From Aureobasidium sp. EXF-3400 (lineage: Eukaryota > Ascomycota > Dothideomycetes > Dothideales > Saccotheciaceae), in the NCBI GenBank assembly GCA_024195585.1, contig SWBL01000015.1:186001-250000 (forward strand): 64,000 nt of DNA, written 5' to 3'. Both the position numbers and the translations under genes were made by a program. The notes beneath the pieces are model-generated. The model searched no databases and was not told where the DNA came from. It saw nothing but the letters and a program-made list of their open reading frames with translations. Shown piece by piece: positions 12,275-25,424 of the stretch (positions are counted from its first letter, which is position 1; each line of letters begins with the position of its first letter).

Positions 12275-14617
12275 ATGAGCGCCCTTCTTAGCCATCCGGC
12301 ATGGCAGGTTCTTCTCGACAAGAACACAAACAAGCCGTATTATTACAATCGCTCGGCCAACATCAACACGTACACAGTGCCCGATGATCTTTTGACTCCG
12401 GCGCAGGTGAGAGATGCTGCTCTTGCTCTCCACCAAGACTAGAACTGACAGAATCGCGCACAGAAAGCTACTGGATGGTCGCAAACCACAGCCGATGGAG
12501 GTAGGGTTTACTTCTTCCGCAAAGACGACAAGACAAAGACTTCGTGGACACCTCCGCCCGGCTGGGAGACACCTGCCGCTCCTGTGCCAGAAGCTCCGCA
12601 ATTCGTGTCATCTAGCTTCCAGGCCCATCCCCCGGCTCGCGAACAGAGAGCTCCCCGAGAGAGCAGACCCTTCCACGACCGTCGCGACGAGTCCAACTAC
12701 CGAGGCCCCATCGCCGTCGCCGCTACTGGTCCCGAATATGGTTCCCGCGAAGAAGCTGAGGCAGCCTTTACCAAACTGCTGAGAAAGTCTGGAGTACAAC
12801 CTGGATGGTCATGGGAGCGCGCCATGCGTGCCACCATCCAGGACCCTCAATACCGTGCTATCAAGGAACCTAGCGAGAGAAAAGCCGCCTTTGAAAAATA
12901 CCTTGATGATGTTGTGCGCGAAGACCAGGAGCGCGAAAAGGAGCGTATCAAGAAGTTGCGCTCGGACTTCCGCTCCATGCTGCAGACACATCCCGAGATC
13001 AAGCATTACACACGTTGGAAGACCGCCCGTCCCATGCTGGAGAACGAAGCCATCTTCCGCGCTACCGACAACGAGGACGAGAAGCGCCGCATGTTTGACG
13101 AATACCTTGTAGACCTCAAGAAGGCTGCCGAAGACAAGCGCCAGCGTGACTACGATGCAGCCATGACAGGCGTCGCCGATATCCTGCAAAACCTCCAACT
13201 CAATGCCAAGTCCCAATGGATGGAAACGCGCGAACAACTGCATTCGCACCCTACCTTCCAGGAAGATCCCAAGTACAAGATCTTGTCACCTTCCGAGCCC
13301 TTGCAGATCTTCGACCGCTACATGCGTAGACTATGGAACGATGCACACAACGAAAAGCAACGTACAGCTCAGCTCAAGGCTCGCGAGCAGCGCAAGGCCA
13401 GAGAAGGCTTCGCTGCTCTGTTGGCCGAACTTAGAGAGGCAGAGACGATCAAGCCTGGTACCATGTGGAAAGAGGTTTACCCACTGATTGAGAACGAGCC
13501 TCGTTACATCAAGTTGATGGACAATCTAGGTCACAAAGACCGTATCACCGACGGTTCCACTCCTCAGGACATCTTCTTCGACTTCCTGGACGACTTTGAC
13601 AAAGAGGTTCACGATATTCGCCCTGCGGTTGAAGCCACTCTCAAGGAAGAGCATTTCCGTTTCGTCCCCTCAACTACTCTCGAAGAATTCTTGCACGCTA
13701 TTAGACACGATAGACGCATTTCGGCCATGAACCCCCATCTTTTGGAAGAGGTATACAAGAGACTGCACAGAAACGCCCTCGACAGGGAAGAGGATATCGA
13801 GCGCGACGCCAAACGCCAACAGCGCAAGGCAGTCGATGCATTGCGTTCTCGCATCAAGCATCTAGAACCCCCAGTTCTGATCGGAGACACATGGGAGCAG
13901 GTGCGTCCGCGTGTTGAGCGCAGCGAAGAGTACAAGACCGTGACCAGTGACGAGGACCGCCAACTCGCCTACGATAAATTCATGAACAGGCTCAAGGAAG
14001 ATGCCGCTGAGCGAGAGCGTCTGCGCCGCCATGACAGAGAACGCGAAAGAGACCGTGATAGACGCCGAGACCGTGACCGCCGTCGTAGCCGCTCTCCTCC
14101 CTCTCGCGAGGTTGATGCTTACGAAGCCGATCGCCGCCGCGCTGCCTCCGAACGTGAGCGTCAGTACCGCCACTCGAGCATCAGCGGGCTGTCACCACCA
14201 CCCCGTGAACGTCCAAGAGCCCGCGATGATCGCTACGAGAGAGACGTAGGCGATCCGAGAAGAGAAAGACAAGTCAGTCTCTCCATCTACGATCGCGAGA
14301 GAAGAGAACGCGAGGCCGAACGTGAGAGGTCGTACATTAGTCGTGCCGACCCACGCACCAAGGCCAGCGAACTCGACTACGGCGATGGTGGAGACAGCCC
14401 AAAGCCCGAGAGCACTTCTGGCGGAAACAACGGCAACAAGAGATCTGCAGCGGCTAGCAATGGCGACGGCGATGCAAAGAGACAGGCCAAGCGCCCTCGT
14501 GTCGGTGAGCACTCTTCCCGCAACGGTGGTTCTGTTACTCCCGCTCTGTCCGCCGCAGGAAACGACGAACCCGCACTGCAGTCTGGCAGTGAAGAAGGCG
14601 AGATTGAAGAGGTCTAG
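12275..14617 (+). CDS. PRP40: Pre-mRNA-processing factor PRP40 (WW and FF domains)
   Basis: U1 snRNP-associated splicing factor that bridges the 5' splice site and the branch point. Exons 12275-12406 and 12464-14617 give 761 residues. Two WW-type modules lie at the N-terminus: HPAWQVLLDKNTNKPYYYNR (about 7-40, second Trp replaced) and GWSQTTADGGRVYFFRKDD ending TSWTPPPGWE (about 48-80). From about 145 there is a series of FF domains, for example EAAFTKLLRKSGVQPGWSWE, RSDFRSMLQTHPEIKHYTRW and REGFAALLAELREAETIKPG. The tail from about 570 is Arg/Glu/Asp-rich (RERERDRDRRRDRDRRRSRS) and ends SGSEEGEIEEV, as in other fungal Prp40 proteins. The 57-nt intron falls between the two WW modules. Confidence 0.95.
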
Positions 14618-15254
14618 AACGCCATCTTGGTTGAGATCAAACGGCGCGGATTGGAAAAATAGGCACTTGCATGCGGTACGTTTTTCTTCCTCAAAGGATG
14701 ACCTACTAGTTTCGAGGCAGATTTTCACCAGAGACACCTTTTTGCCTTTACTCGTTCATTCAGTCAATGCCACAGGTGCGTTTTACGTGCAACATTGCTG
14801 CTCTTCCTAACGACAGTTTCATGTATAAAAAAGAATCAGAACAAATTCAATATGAAATGATCAAACTTTTGTGATTCCTTGTTTCTACTTCTCGTGCTCC
14901 TCATGCCGTAGCTTGGTTCATCAAAATGTCATCTAATGTAAAGGCGCTCCATGGTTCCCTTGTGCCGCACCTTGTTTGTTGCTCAGCCGTGTGCTGATGA
15001 TTGCTTGCCTCAAGGTCTTGTCCAGCAACAGTCGCATGCGAACGATCAACCAGAGCGCCGTGAAATTGCGCAAAGACTGTCCGCATCCCCATCCTGATCA
15101 CCCACTCCTACGTGTTCTATCTCCTCATCCGCATCAGAGCGCGAGCACTGCATGCGGCGGCGATAGGAGCGGTTGCGTCGGAGCAGAGCGGCGCGTGAGG
15201 AACCTTTCGCCGGGCGCCAAGGGGGCCAGTGTGGTGAGTCTAGGAAAACTCCCT
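14618..15254. other. Convergent 3' region PRP40 / RLI1
   Basis: Holds the 3' ends of two convergent genes. Short frames on both strands have no coherent product. No RNA gene was recognised. Confidence 0.5.
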
Positions 15255-17380
15255 TCAAGACTCTTCTTCCATGAAGAACTGCCATCATTGTCAGTATATT
15301 GTAAGATATCAAGGTCAGGACAAGAAAAAAACTTACGTAGTTTCCACCGTTCTTCTGCTCCTGGTCAAGCTGGGAGTCGAGCTTGTTGATACGAGGACGG
15401 TATGAGTTGGGATCACGTCTGAAGGTGACGTCCAAGTTCTTCAAGAACTTGTTGCAACCGGTCAGGAGAGACTCGGGCTTGTTGGCACGAGCGTCAACGG
15501 ACGGGATACCGTCGAAGACAATGACACGGTCGGCGAGGTAAGTGGCCATGATGAAATCGTGCTCGACGATGAATGCAGTCTTCTTAGAGTGCATGATGAA
15601 GCGCTTGATGACACGGGCAGCAATGATACGCTGCTCGGAATCGAGGTAGGCACTAGGCTCATCGATCAGGTAGATATCGGCAGGGATACCGAGGGCCAAG
15701 ACAATGGCGACACGCTGCAATTCACCACCGGACAAGTTCTGGACTTCCTGGTCGATGAAGTCATCCATCTTCAGGGGCTTGTAGACATCGGTCTGGAACT
15801 GGGGGTTGAGGAAGGCGGCCTTGATCTTCTTGAAGAAGAGTTGACGGACGGTACCCTTGAATTTGGGGGTGATCTTCTGAGGCTTCATGGAGATGTTCAT
15901 GGGAGGAACACTCTTGGTGCCGTCGGGCTTCTCGGCACCAGCGAGCATTCTACAGAAGGTAGTCTTTCCGGTACCGTTCTCACCCATCATGACGAGAATC
16001 TCCGAGTCGGTGAACTCACCAGGCTCGATCTTCAGCTTGAAACCAGAGGCGGGTTGTGTCTTGTTCATAGCAGGGTAGCCGTATTGGCGAGATTGATCGA
16101 CGAGGAACTCTTCTCCAGCTTCACCGATACGGAATTGCAGAGATTCTTCTCTGAAACGCAAGTTCTCGCTGGGAATGTGACCGTCGAGGAAGATGTTGAT
16201 ACCCTCACGGACCGAGGAAGGCAGAGTGACGACACCGTAGACGGCGGGCTTACCATAGAGCAAGCAGATGAAGTCGGACAGGTAGTCGAGAATAGACAAA
16301 TCGTGCTCGACGACAATGACGTATGAAGTAGGGCCGAGCAGACTGCGGATCAGACGACCAGCGGCCAGACGCTGCTTGACATCCAAGAAGGATGAAGGCT
16401 CGTCGAACATGTAGACATCGGCCTTTTGCACACAGACAATGGCGATGGCGAAACGTTGCAACTCACCACCGGAGAGGAGATCAATGTCACGGTCGAGAAT
16501 GGCATCGAGTTCTGTTTGTCTGGTTAGCTGGAGCCCAGAAAATTGGCCACATCTGACTTGTCACATACCCAATGTCTTGATGATCTCCTCGACTCTATCC
16601 TTGTCGACTTCGGCACGCTGCTTGAGGAGGAAGCCAACGGTTCTGTTCTCGCCCTTGACGGCTCTGGGGATCTGGTCGACGTATTGGGGCTTGACAACGG
16701 CCTTGAGGTTGTCCTCGAGAACCTTGGTGAAGTAGTTTTGCAGCTCGGAACCACGGAAGTACTTGAGAATCTCCTCCCAGTCAGGGGGGTTGTCGTAGCG
16801 GCCGAGGTTGGGCTTGAGCTTGCCGCTCAGAATCTTCAGGGCAGTACTCTTTCCGGTACCGTTACCACCAACAAGACCCAGGACTTGACCAGGTCTGGGC
16901 ATGGGCAGTCTGTGGAGCTTGAAACTGTTGGCCGAGTAACGGTGGGTGACTTGCGACTCGAGGTTGGTAGGCAAGTTGATGATGTTGATGGCATCGAAAG
17001 GACATTTCTTGGGACAGATACCGCAACCGATACAGAGACGTTCCGAGATGAAGGCGATCTTGGACGTGTTTTCGACCTCAATACAGAGCTTTCCGGTGCG
17101 GACGACGGGGCAGGACTTCTTGCACTCTTGACGACATTTCTTTGCGGGTGGTTAGGGCGTGTTCGTGCGGCTGATGGAATAGGACGTTTGGGCATACCTT
17201 GGGCTTGCACTGTAGAAATTGTCAGTGAGCAGATTCCAGAACAGAGAAAGCGGTAAACTTACCTTGTCGCTGTTGACAATGGCAATACTGCAGACAGAGG
17301 GTTAGAAAAGGGCAATCCAGAAAATTCTCTCGGCCGGCGGCAGCGGGCGCAAATACATACCGAGTCAACTTGTCCGACAT
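15255..17380 (-). CDS. RLI1: ABC-family ribosome recycling factor RLI1/ABCE1
   Basis: Iron-sulfur ATPase that splits post-termination ribosomes. Six exons on the minus strand: 17380-17361, 17287-17263, 17209-17198, 17139-16569, 16511-15337 and 15278-15255. They total exactly 608 residues, the length of yeast Rli1. The N-terminus has two Fe-S cluster motifs ([17 protein letters not shown] and [12 protein letters not shown]). ABC domain 1 has GGNGTGKST and [12 protein letters not shown]; domain 2 has GENGTGKTT and [12 protein letters not shown]; both have Walker B/D-loop EPS segments. Exon 3 is only 12 nt (Cys-Lys-Pro-Lys) and lies inside the first cluster motif. The last exon adds FFMEEES. Exon 4 uses an AAG 3' splice site after a CCTAAC branch point. 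It is divergent from CHD1. Confidence 0.97.
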
Positions 17381-18181
17381 GTTGGGCGGTTATATAGCGA
17401 CGCAGAAGCCGACAAGAAACTGCAAGACAGTGATTGTCAAACGTGGACGTCAAACGGCGAGTGAAGACACTTGGGCAGCGAAGTGGGTTGAACGAAGTGA
17501 CGGAACAATATGTGCCCAGCCTGAAGCTGACCCGCTCGATTCGCACTTTCCTATTGGCTGGATTTGGCTGCCGGGGTCGTTCCTGCCCGCTACGCTCGTC
17601 CGTCGTTCAATCTCAAGAAGTCACCACTCTCTCACATCTGCACACCATACCACCCACGAGTCCAAAATCTTCTACGCATCGTCTGGACATGGTCTCACAT
17701 GGCCGGTAAGCTCGTCCTCTTATTCCTGTCACTTTTCCTGCACTTTGCACGAGCGAGCCTGGTCTTGGCATTTCCTTCGTCTCTGGAGCCGATCCTCTAT
17801 ACCATTCGATATCGCGAGTCTACCGTCGCCAGTATCGCCTAAATCGCCTTCGGTCCACTCTGTCCGCCTTCTGTCGCCGTCGTTTCACGTCCACAACACC
17901 TCTGCTGCTCATTGTCAGCCCTGCATCGCGTCAAGTCATCATCCAAGACTCGCGTCCACCTTCGATCTATTCCATCAAGATTCCATCTCGATCCCATTTT
18001 GAAGCCTTCCACAAGACCTGCCGCACAGTAGTTAGGGGGGAATTGGTCGCCTAGATCAGGCGCTCACCTTCCTCAACTCACAACTCCGCCCGACTCACCT
18101 GTCTCGAACAATCTTGCTGACTGCTCACTCTATCCAGCCGGCCAGACATCACCGCTACCTACCCACCTACCTCCTTCCACC
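17381..18181. promoter_or_regulatory. Divergent promoter RLI1 / CHD1, with long pyrimidine-rich CHD1 leader
   Basis: The 801 bases between two start codons. The CHD1-proximal half is strongly C/T-rich on the plus strand, as is common around fungal transcription starts. No gene is supported. Confidence 0.5.
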
Positions 18182-21100
18182 ATGTCTTTTGAGAACGGCC
18201 ATTTGTCGTCGCTTGATGAGCCCACTTACGCGACTCTGGATACCAAACCATCTCGTAGCGAAAGCGAACTTTCAGATGTCAACGATATACCCGACCAAGC
18301 TGTCCCCGAGTCCGCAGACCATGTCATGCACGATGTCGCAAGCCCTCGGTCAGATGAAGATGAAGATGCCGATGGTTCTGATGATGGCGACTACGACGCC
18401 CCGTCACCTCCCTCAAGAGGCAGCGTCGACTCCCGTCACAGCAGCGTCTCCTCCGACGGCTCGTCGGTGCCGCGCAAGCGTAAGGCTGAGCCAGACGTAG
18501 ACGATGATCAATACATGCAAGAAAACCCAGAGTTATATGGCCTTCGCCGAAGTGTGAGTCGGACTGTTGTACTGCTCGTCTTCCTCTCGCTGACAACTCC
18601 CAGGGTCGTGCTCGCCCAACTCGCCGAATCGTGTGTCTTACTGTGCCTTCCTGTAGCGCGTCTAGTACTGACTTCCATCCGTAGATCGAGAGCAGCGATG
18701 AAGAACAAGACAACAACGACTCTGGCTCAGACGTCAATCCCGGCCGCGCCCGTAAACGCTTACGGCCAGCCACATCCCGCAATGGTACCTCTATCCTTGC
18801 CCACTATCTCCTTCAATTACTGACCAAGACGTGCTTGTAGCCTCAGTCCGTCGATCCGACTCCGAATCCGCATCAGACAGCGATACTTATGGTGGTGCAC
18901 GCGGTCGAGACTTCGCAAAGAAGCACCGCCGCAGGTTGCAAGGAGCCTCATCTCGCTCTGCCTCGGGCCTTGCAGGCGACCTTCGCTTCTCTACAAGACA
19001 AGCTGGCAAAGTCACAACCTACAATGAGGAAGATGGCGACGACTTTAGCGAAGAGGATACGGAGAACATGACACCCAACTACTGGGTTGCTGCTGAGGAC
19101 AACTCTCCGGCCATAGACATTGTCCTCAACCACAGAGTTGGCGAAGGCAAAGGTTTGTTCTCCCATCGCTTGGTCTACTTCAAAGCATGTGCTGACAATC
19201 CTGCCCTGCAGATACCGAGTATCCTGAGAAGAACGACTATGAATTCTTTGTTAGTACATCACGTTGCTCACCGCTTACCTCTGCTAATGTCACTCCAGAT
19301 CAAATGGCAAGGCAAAGCACATTACCACGCTACATGGGAGCCCTGGACCGAACTTAGCTCAGTTCGTGGTTTCCGCCGTCTTGAGAATTACTACCGCAAG
19401 GTAGTCGAGGCCGAACACTTTTTGGCTCAAGATCCCGATGTCGCCCCAGAAGAGCGCGAAAAGTACACACTCGACCGCGAGACATACCTCGATGCTCTTG
19501 ACGACTACATGAAGGTTGAAAGAGTTATTGGAGAACAAGTCGGCAATGACGGCAGAGAATACTATGTCAAGTGGAAGTCTCTTCCTTACGATTCTTGCAC
19601 ATGGGAACCAGAGTCCCTTGTCAGCGAGCTGGCCCAGAACGAGATTGATCGCTATCTTGATCGCTCGTCCCGCCTGCCTACCTCTGACAAGCGCGAATCG
19701 AACTTGGGAACCCGCTCACCGTACAAGCCTTTCCGTACACAGCCCGACTACATCAAGTATGGTCAGCTCAGAGACTTCCAAATAGCAGGCATCAACTTCC
19801 TTGCACACAACTGGTGTAAGGGCAACAATGTCATTCTTGCAGACGAGATGGGTCTGGGAAAGACAGTTCAGTCAGTCTCTTTCATGAGTTGGCTTATTCA
19901 TGACCGTCGTCAAGAAGGTCCTTTCTTGGTTGTCGTACCGCTCTCCACCATGCCCGCTTGGGCCGACACATTTAACAACTGGACGCCAGACATCAACTAC
20001 ATTGTGTACAACGGCAACGAGGCTTCTCGCAAGATTCTCCGCGAACATGAACTCCTCGTAGACGGCAACCCGAGAAAGACAAAGTTCAACGTCATGCTCA
20101 CGACTTACGAATACATTCTGCTTGACTCGGCCTTTTTGTCCCAGATGAAGTGGCAGTTCATGGCTGTAGACGAGGCACATCGGTTGAAGAACAGAGATTC
20201 GCAACTCTATGTCAAGCTCATGGACTTTGGCGCTCCGAGTCGTCTGCTCATCACAGGTACACCTCTGCAGAACGAGCTCAAGGAGCTGTCTGCCCTTATG
20301 GACTTCCTCATGCCAGGTCTGATCAACATTAATGATGACATTCCGATCGACGACTCGGAAGCTACCAGGCAAGCACTCGATGAATTGATGAAGGCTATCT
20401 CTCCCTACATGATTAGACGTGTCAAAGAGAATGTCACCAGCGATCTGCCGGGCAAGACCGAGAAGATCATCCGAGTAGAGTTGTCAGACGTTCAACTGGA
20501 GTACTACAAGAACATCCTCACCCGCAACTATGCGGCTCTGAACTCCGGCACAAAGGGACAAAAGCAGTCGCTACTCAACATCATGATGGAACTCAAGAAA
20601 GCCAGTAACCACCCCTTCATGTTCCCCAACGCCGAGGATCGCATTCTCGAGGGCAAGACCGGCAGAGAAGATCAGCTGAAGGCTCTCGTAACGAGCAGTG
20701 GAAAGATGATGCTTCTCGACCGTCTCCTGACCAGGCTGAAGGCTGATGGTCACCGTGTGCTTATTTTCAGTCAGATGGTCAGAATGCTTGACATCGTCGG
20801 TGATTATCTGCACCTTCGCGGACATCAATACCAACGTCTTGATGGTACAATCGCAGCCGGTCCAAGACGCCAGGCCATTGACCACTTCAACGCTCCTGAT
20901 AGCAAGGACTTCTGTTTCATCCTCTCTACGCGTGCTGGCGGTCTGGGTATCAACCTTATGACAGCCGATACGGTCATCCTCTTCGATTCCGATTGGAACC
21001 CTCAAGCTGATCTTCAAGCCATGGCACGTGCTCACCGTATCGGCCAAAAGAACCCTGTCACAATCTACCGCTTCGTGTCGAAAGACACCGTTGAGGAAGA

Positions 21101-23039
21101 AGTCTTGGAGCGCGCTCGCAACAAGCTGATCTTGGAACACATCACTATCCATCAAGCAATGACAGAGAAGGAAGCCAAGGCGCTCAGAACCAAGCTCGAC
21201 TCTGCCGGTGTCTCCACTGCTGAACCTGTAGCACATGACGATCTCTCCCGTATCCTCAAGCGTCGCGGACAAAAAATGTTCGAGCAGTCCGGTAACCAGA
21301 AGAAGCTTGAAGAGCTTGATATCGATGCCGTCCTCGAGAATGCCGAAATCCACCAAACTGAACAGGCAGGTGGCGGCATCACAGCAAGCGGAGGTGCAGA
21401 TTTCTTGAAGAGTTTCGAGTACACCGACGTCAAGCTTGATCTCGAATGGGACGAGATTATTCCCAAGGAGCATCTCGAGGCTATCAAGGCTGAAGAGAAA
21501 GCAAAGGATGAAGCGCAATATCTTGAATCCGTCATCGAAGAGAATCAACCAAGAAACGCAAAGCGGAAGTCTAGGGAAGACGATGCCCGGGAACAGCGTG
21601 CGGCCAAAAAGAGAGCACGAGATCTCGCCGCTCAAGCAGCCGCTGACATCGAGTCTGACAATGAGTCTAACGCTGGTGCAGATCCTGAGCGTCCACTGAG
21701 CGAAAAGGACGTCCGTAACTTGATCCGCGCTTACGAAAAGTACGGGTCAATCGAGGAACGCCAGAATGAGATCATCAAAGAAGCCAGACTTGTTGGTCGT
21801 AATGTCGACCTTCTCAAGGCTACCCTCGAGGAGGTTGTAGGCATCAGCAAGAAACTTCTCCAGGACGAGCAGGACCGTGTCTTGGCCCTCGAGCGTGAGA
21901 CTAACAAGCCCATTACGAAGAAAGACAAGAAGGCGGTTTTGTTCGACTTCAAGGGTGTTAAACGCTTGAACGCTGAGACCTTGACCGAGCGTCCTCTGGA
22001 AATGCGTATGCTTCGGGACGTCGAGAAGCAGCTTGCTGAGAACTGGCGCACTTTCCGCATTCCGGAGGCCTCCAAGCCTGCTCACTACACCTGCCCCTGG
22101 GGAGCTCGTGAGGATGGCATGCTGTGCATCGGTATCGCAAAACACGGTTACGGTGCTTGGGTGGCCATTCGTGACGATCCCGACCTTGGTATGGGTGACA
22201 AATTCTACCTCGAGGAGCACCGTGTGGGCATCAAGGAAGAGCGTACCAAGGGCGACGAAAAGAACGCAAAGTCGCCAGGAGCCGTCCATCTCGTGAGACG
22301 TGCAAACTACCTCCTCAGTGTTCTCAAAGACAAGACAAGCAATGGCACTAACCTCGCGGCCAAGAGAGCGCTTGAAAACCACCATCGCAACAACAAGAAG
22401 GCCCTTGCCGCTGGCAACCGTCATGGCGGAAGTGTGTCTGCAAGTCCTGCTCCTGGCGCGGCTCGTAAGATGAACCGCGAGGATTCCTACCGCTCGCGTC
22501 TCCACAATGACCACCGTGGCTCTTCTGATCGTCGCCAATCATCTAACAACGTTGGCCACAGAGCATCGCCTGGTGGAGCTGAGCGTATCGACAGAAACAG
22601 ACATCACCGCGATTCTGAGTCCAGAAAGCTACCACGTCATGCTGGTTCTCCTCTGGCCGTCTCTAACGGGGACCGTCCAGCATCTGAAGACCACATGAGA
22701 CGTATTGTTGAGCCCATTCGTGACTGTTTGGGTCGGATCAGAAAGGCCACCAAGAGTCACATTCCGGATGACAAGGAGCGTGCAAACAGTCTGAAGGAAT
22801 CACTGCAGACAGCGGGCAAGTTCTTCAAACAGAAGGCGGCCGAGAAGGGGAAGACGGTCGAGGATAAACTATGGTAAGTTCTGGATCCTCACCTTGTTCA
22901 ATCATATATGCTAATAACCAACAGGGACTATCTTGCCGAGACGTGGTGGCCGCAGGCTAAGAACGTCGACAAACGCACGTCAGGTCAGAAACTCCGAACG
23001 CTGTATGAAAAGATCGCAGCCGCCAACAAGGCGACCTAA
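18182..23039 (+). CDS. CHD1: Chromodomain helicase DNA-binding protein CHD1
   Basis: ATP-dependent nucleosome spacing enzyme linked to transcription elongation. Seven exons: 18182-18553, 18604-18630, 18685-18784, 18841-19152, 19212-19249, 19299-22873 and 22925-23039, giving 1512 residues (yeast Chd1 is 1468). The acidic/serine-rich N-tail runs to about 190. Tandem chromodomains lie at about 220-315 (EFFIKWQGKAHYHATWEPW) and 355-405 (YYVKWKSLPYDSCTWEPES). The SNF2 motor has ADEMGLGKT (about 465), DEAH (about 574) and TRAGGLGINL with HRIGQ (about 840-870). The SANT/SLIDE DNA-binding region is near 1050-1250 and the C-terminal helical CHCT domain near 1415-1510 (VEPIRDCLGRIRKATKSH). The chromodomain region is split by small exons of 27 and 38 nt. 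Confidence 0.97.
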
Positions 23040-23891
23040 ACCTGGACCCGTGTCCAAAGTCGTGATCGAGCAACACACATGATTACGAAACAGAAGGATG
23101 AAACGAATCCTGTGGATGACGAAGGTGTCGAGAAGCATGATTTTCGAAATTGCAACGATACATGCATTAAGCGATACTATGAGTATCGGTGGGGAGCATT
23201 GGATTATTGAAGCTGTTCTATTTGCGACAGGCGTTACTAATCGACAATGGGTCGGTGGGACAAAATCTCAGCATGGGCTGGCCAACAGGAGTTAAGTTGC
23301 TACATTCGCTATTGCCTTTCTTGTGCATTACCGCTCGCTGAAAGCGTGCCACACGGAGTTCTGAGAGACAGAGAAGCCATACGTTAGTATTGGCTCAAAG
23401 AGATATACAAATAATGAAGAGAACGATTCGTCTCACTATGCGTGTGTGTCACTTGAAGATACGATATAAAACTCATGAAACTACTTGGAGACAAGGCGGC
23501 GATTGGTTGACACTGGACAGACAGTTCGCAGATGGAAAGCTTCGCGGCAATTCCTCCTCTCGGATGCCACGGCCGGCGACCAAAAGAGGCGCGGAAACGC
23601 AGGGTGCTGATCGATGGCGACTTACGACGGCTGGCTGGAGACAGACCTAGACCCCTCCTTCAACACGACTAGTTTCGTTAATAGCCATAACATCTCCAGC
23701 CTCGTACTTTAACAGCATTCGTTGAGCATCGCAGTACAGACACAAAGCGCTGAGGACATCTCGGACGATAAGACCGTCCTTTCGCGCGAGCCCCACCGCA
23801 GCTGACCCTGATCCCGATCGACTCGGCTTCCAATCGACGTCAGAGCCCCCAGAAGAGTGCGGGCGTCATTCACATTTTCCTTCATTCGATA
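23040..23891. other. Intergenic CHD1 / Mpv17-family gene
   Basis: No supported gene in 852 bases. Short frames lack family resemblance. It should hold the CHD1 3' end and the next promoter. Confidence 0.5.
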
Positions 23892-24950
23892 ATGCCTTCT
23901 TTCAAAAGCATACGCAGGCAGGTCCTGTGGAATTTGAACTCGAGATATATTTACGGACGCTATGTGAGTTTCACTTGGTGGTAACCTCACTTAGATGACC
24001 CTTCAAAAGCTGACCTCTTTACGCGACAGCCTCTCCCACACACCTTAGTATTCATCACCGAGTTGATCATGGTTTCCTTCCTGGTATCAAAGTTCAACAG
24101 CTACTATGCTGCGAGACCAGGTACGATTGACCAATTGCGACACCAATTCCGAATGTACACTGACATTTGACTCCAGTTCTCACGACTATGGTCACCAACG
24201 CCGTGAGTCCATCCGCGACCACGCTCTGAAACATGTTCCTGACGTCTCCTCCAGATACTTGGTGGTGTAGCCGACACTGTCGCTCAGTCTATTACAGCAG
24301 TCAGAGAACGCGCCGTTCGCAAACCTGGTGGTCCCGACCCCAAGACCGATAGATTGGCCATCGAGATCCACGACATAGACCGCAGAATCTCTGAGGAGGA
24401 GCTCATTCCTGACTCCAAGGTTCTGCCTCCACCATTCGATTTCGAGAGGTACAAGATATCAAGAGCAAGATACAAAGGTTCACAAGTGCTGATTAGACGG
24501 GCAGGTTGACGAGATTTATGGCATACGGCTTTATCATGGCTCCCATCCAGCACAAGTGGTTCGGCTTCCTCAACCGCATCTTCCCTCTCGCCAAGGGAGC
24601 TGGTACCAGTGCAGCAGCAAAGAGAACCGCCTTTGATCAACTCCTTTTCGCACCCGTTGGTCTCGGAGCCTTCTTCACGTTCATGACTGTGGCAGAGGGA
24701 GGTGGTCGCAAGGAGATCCAGAAGAAGTTCCAGGACATCTACATCCCTTCGCTCAAGGCCAACTACTTGGTCTGGCCTGCTGTGCAGTTGATCAACTTCA
24801 GACTGATGCCGCGTCAGTTCCAGATTGTAAGTGTTATTGGAATATGTGAAGCAGAGAGTGAAGGCTAACGAGTTACAGCCCTTTGTGTCTACTATCGGTA
24901 TTGCATGGACTGCCTACCTTTCCCTGTCCAACTCGGCAGAGGAAGCATAG
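23892..24950 (+). CDS. Mpv17/PMP22-family membrane protein
   Basis: Six exons: 23892-23963, 24030-24120, 24177-24202, 24255-24448, 24505-24826 and 24879-24950, giving 258 residues. The family is found in peroxisomal and inner mitochondrial membranes. Diagnostic parts are LTRFMAYGFIMAPIQHKWFG (family core: Gly, Ala-Pro, His, Trp), the DQLLFAPVGLGAFFTFMTV membrane segment and the C-terminal signature around LKANYLVWPAVQLINFRLMP, ending VSTIGIAWTAYLSLSN. A roughly 45-residue charged insert (RKPGGPDPKTDRLAIEIHDI onward, about 80-125) sits between the first and second conserved blocks; many Mpv17 proteins lack it. Exons 2 to 4 are small and in phase only with the intron set given. Organelle and substrate cannot be told from sequence. 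Confidence 0.9.
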
Positions 24951-25424
24951 AAGGCTTTTTCTGGGGAGCGAACTGGGAGAATGTGTTGATTATCTTCAAG
25001 CATTACAGAGCGGGATAGGCAGGCGTTCTGGCGACTTTACGGGCCGATCGATAGAGGAGTCGATTAGTGCATTGCGTTTTGAATAATACATTGATTATGA
25101 AGAGGCTCGGCTCGAAAATGATACATGTGATACTACGTAAAGTGAAGCATGCAAAATGATGGAATTCCGACACAGAGAATGCTGATATGAGTCAGTGGAA
25201 TGATTGTAAGAGATGGTCGGGTATGGTGAGGATATCGGAAGCACATCGGAGGTGACGCAGACTTTTGAAGAGCTGCCCCTCGTGCCGGCCGAAAGCTGTT
25301 GGGGAAAGATTCAAGCCCCTCACACCACAACACTCCATCCAGCACTGTTGTATATATAACTCTGTACGTCTCCCTCTGCTGCTGTCTCTCACACCAAACT
25401 GTCTAACATCTCAATTCAGTCACA
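24951..25424 (+). promoter_or_regulatory. PGK1 promoter with TATA box
   Basis: A strong TATA element (TATATATAAC, 25351-25360) lies 65-74 bases before the PGK1 start codon, followed by a C/T-rich tract typical of highly expressed fungal genes. The distal part also holds the 3' end of the Mpv17-family gene. Confidence 0.65.

Noticed and set aside
15559..16326. Plus-strand frame of 255 codons inside RLI1
   Set aside because: Antisense shadow of the ABC protein; composition reflects third-position C/G bias of the real gene.
20571..21635. Long minus-strand frame (354 codons) opposite CHD1, and another at 21747-22538
   Set aside because: Mirror frames of strongly codon-biased helicase sequence; the translation is Leu/Val/Asp-rich without domain features, and the plus strand is a certain gene.
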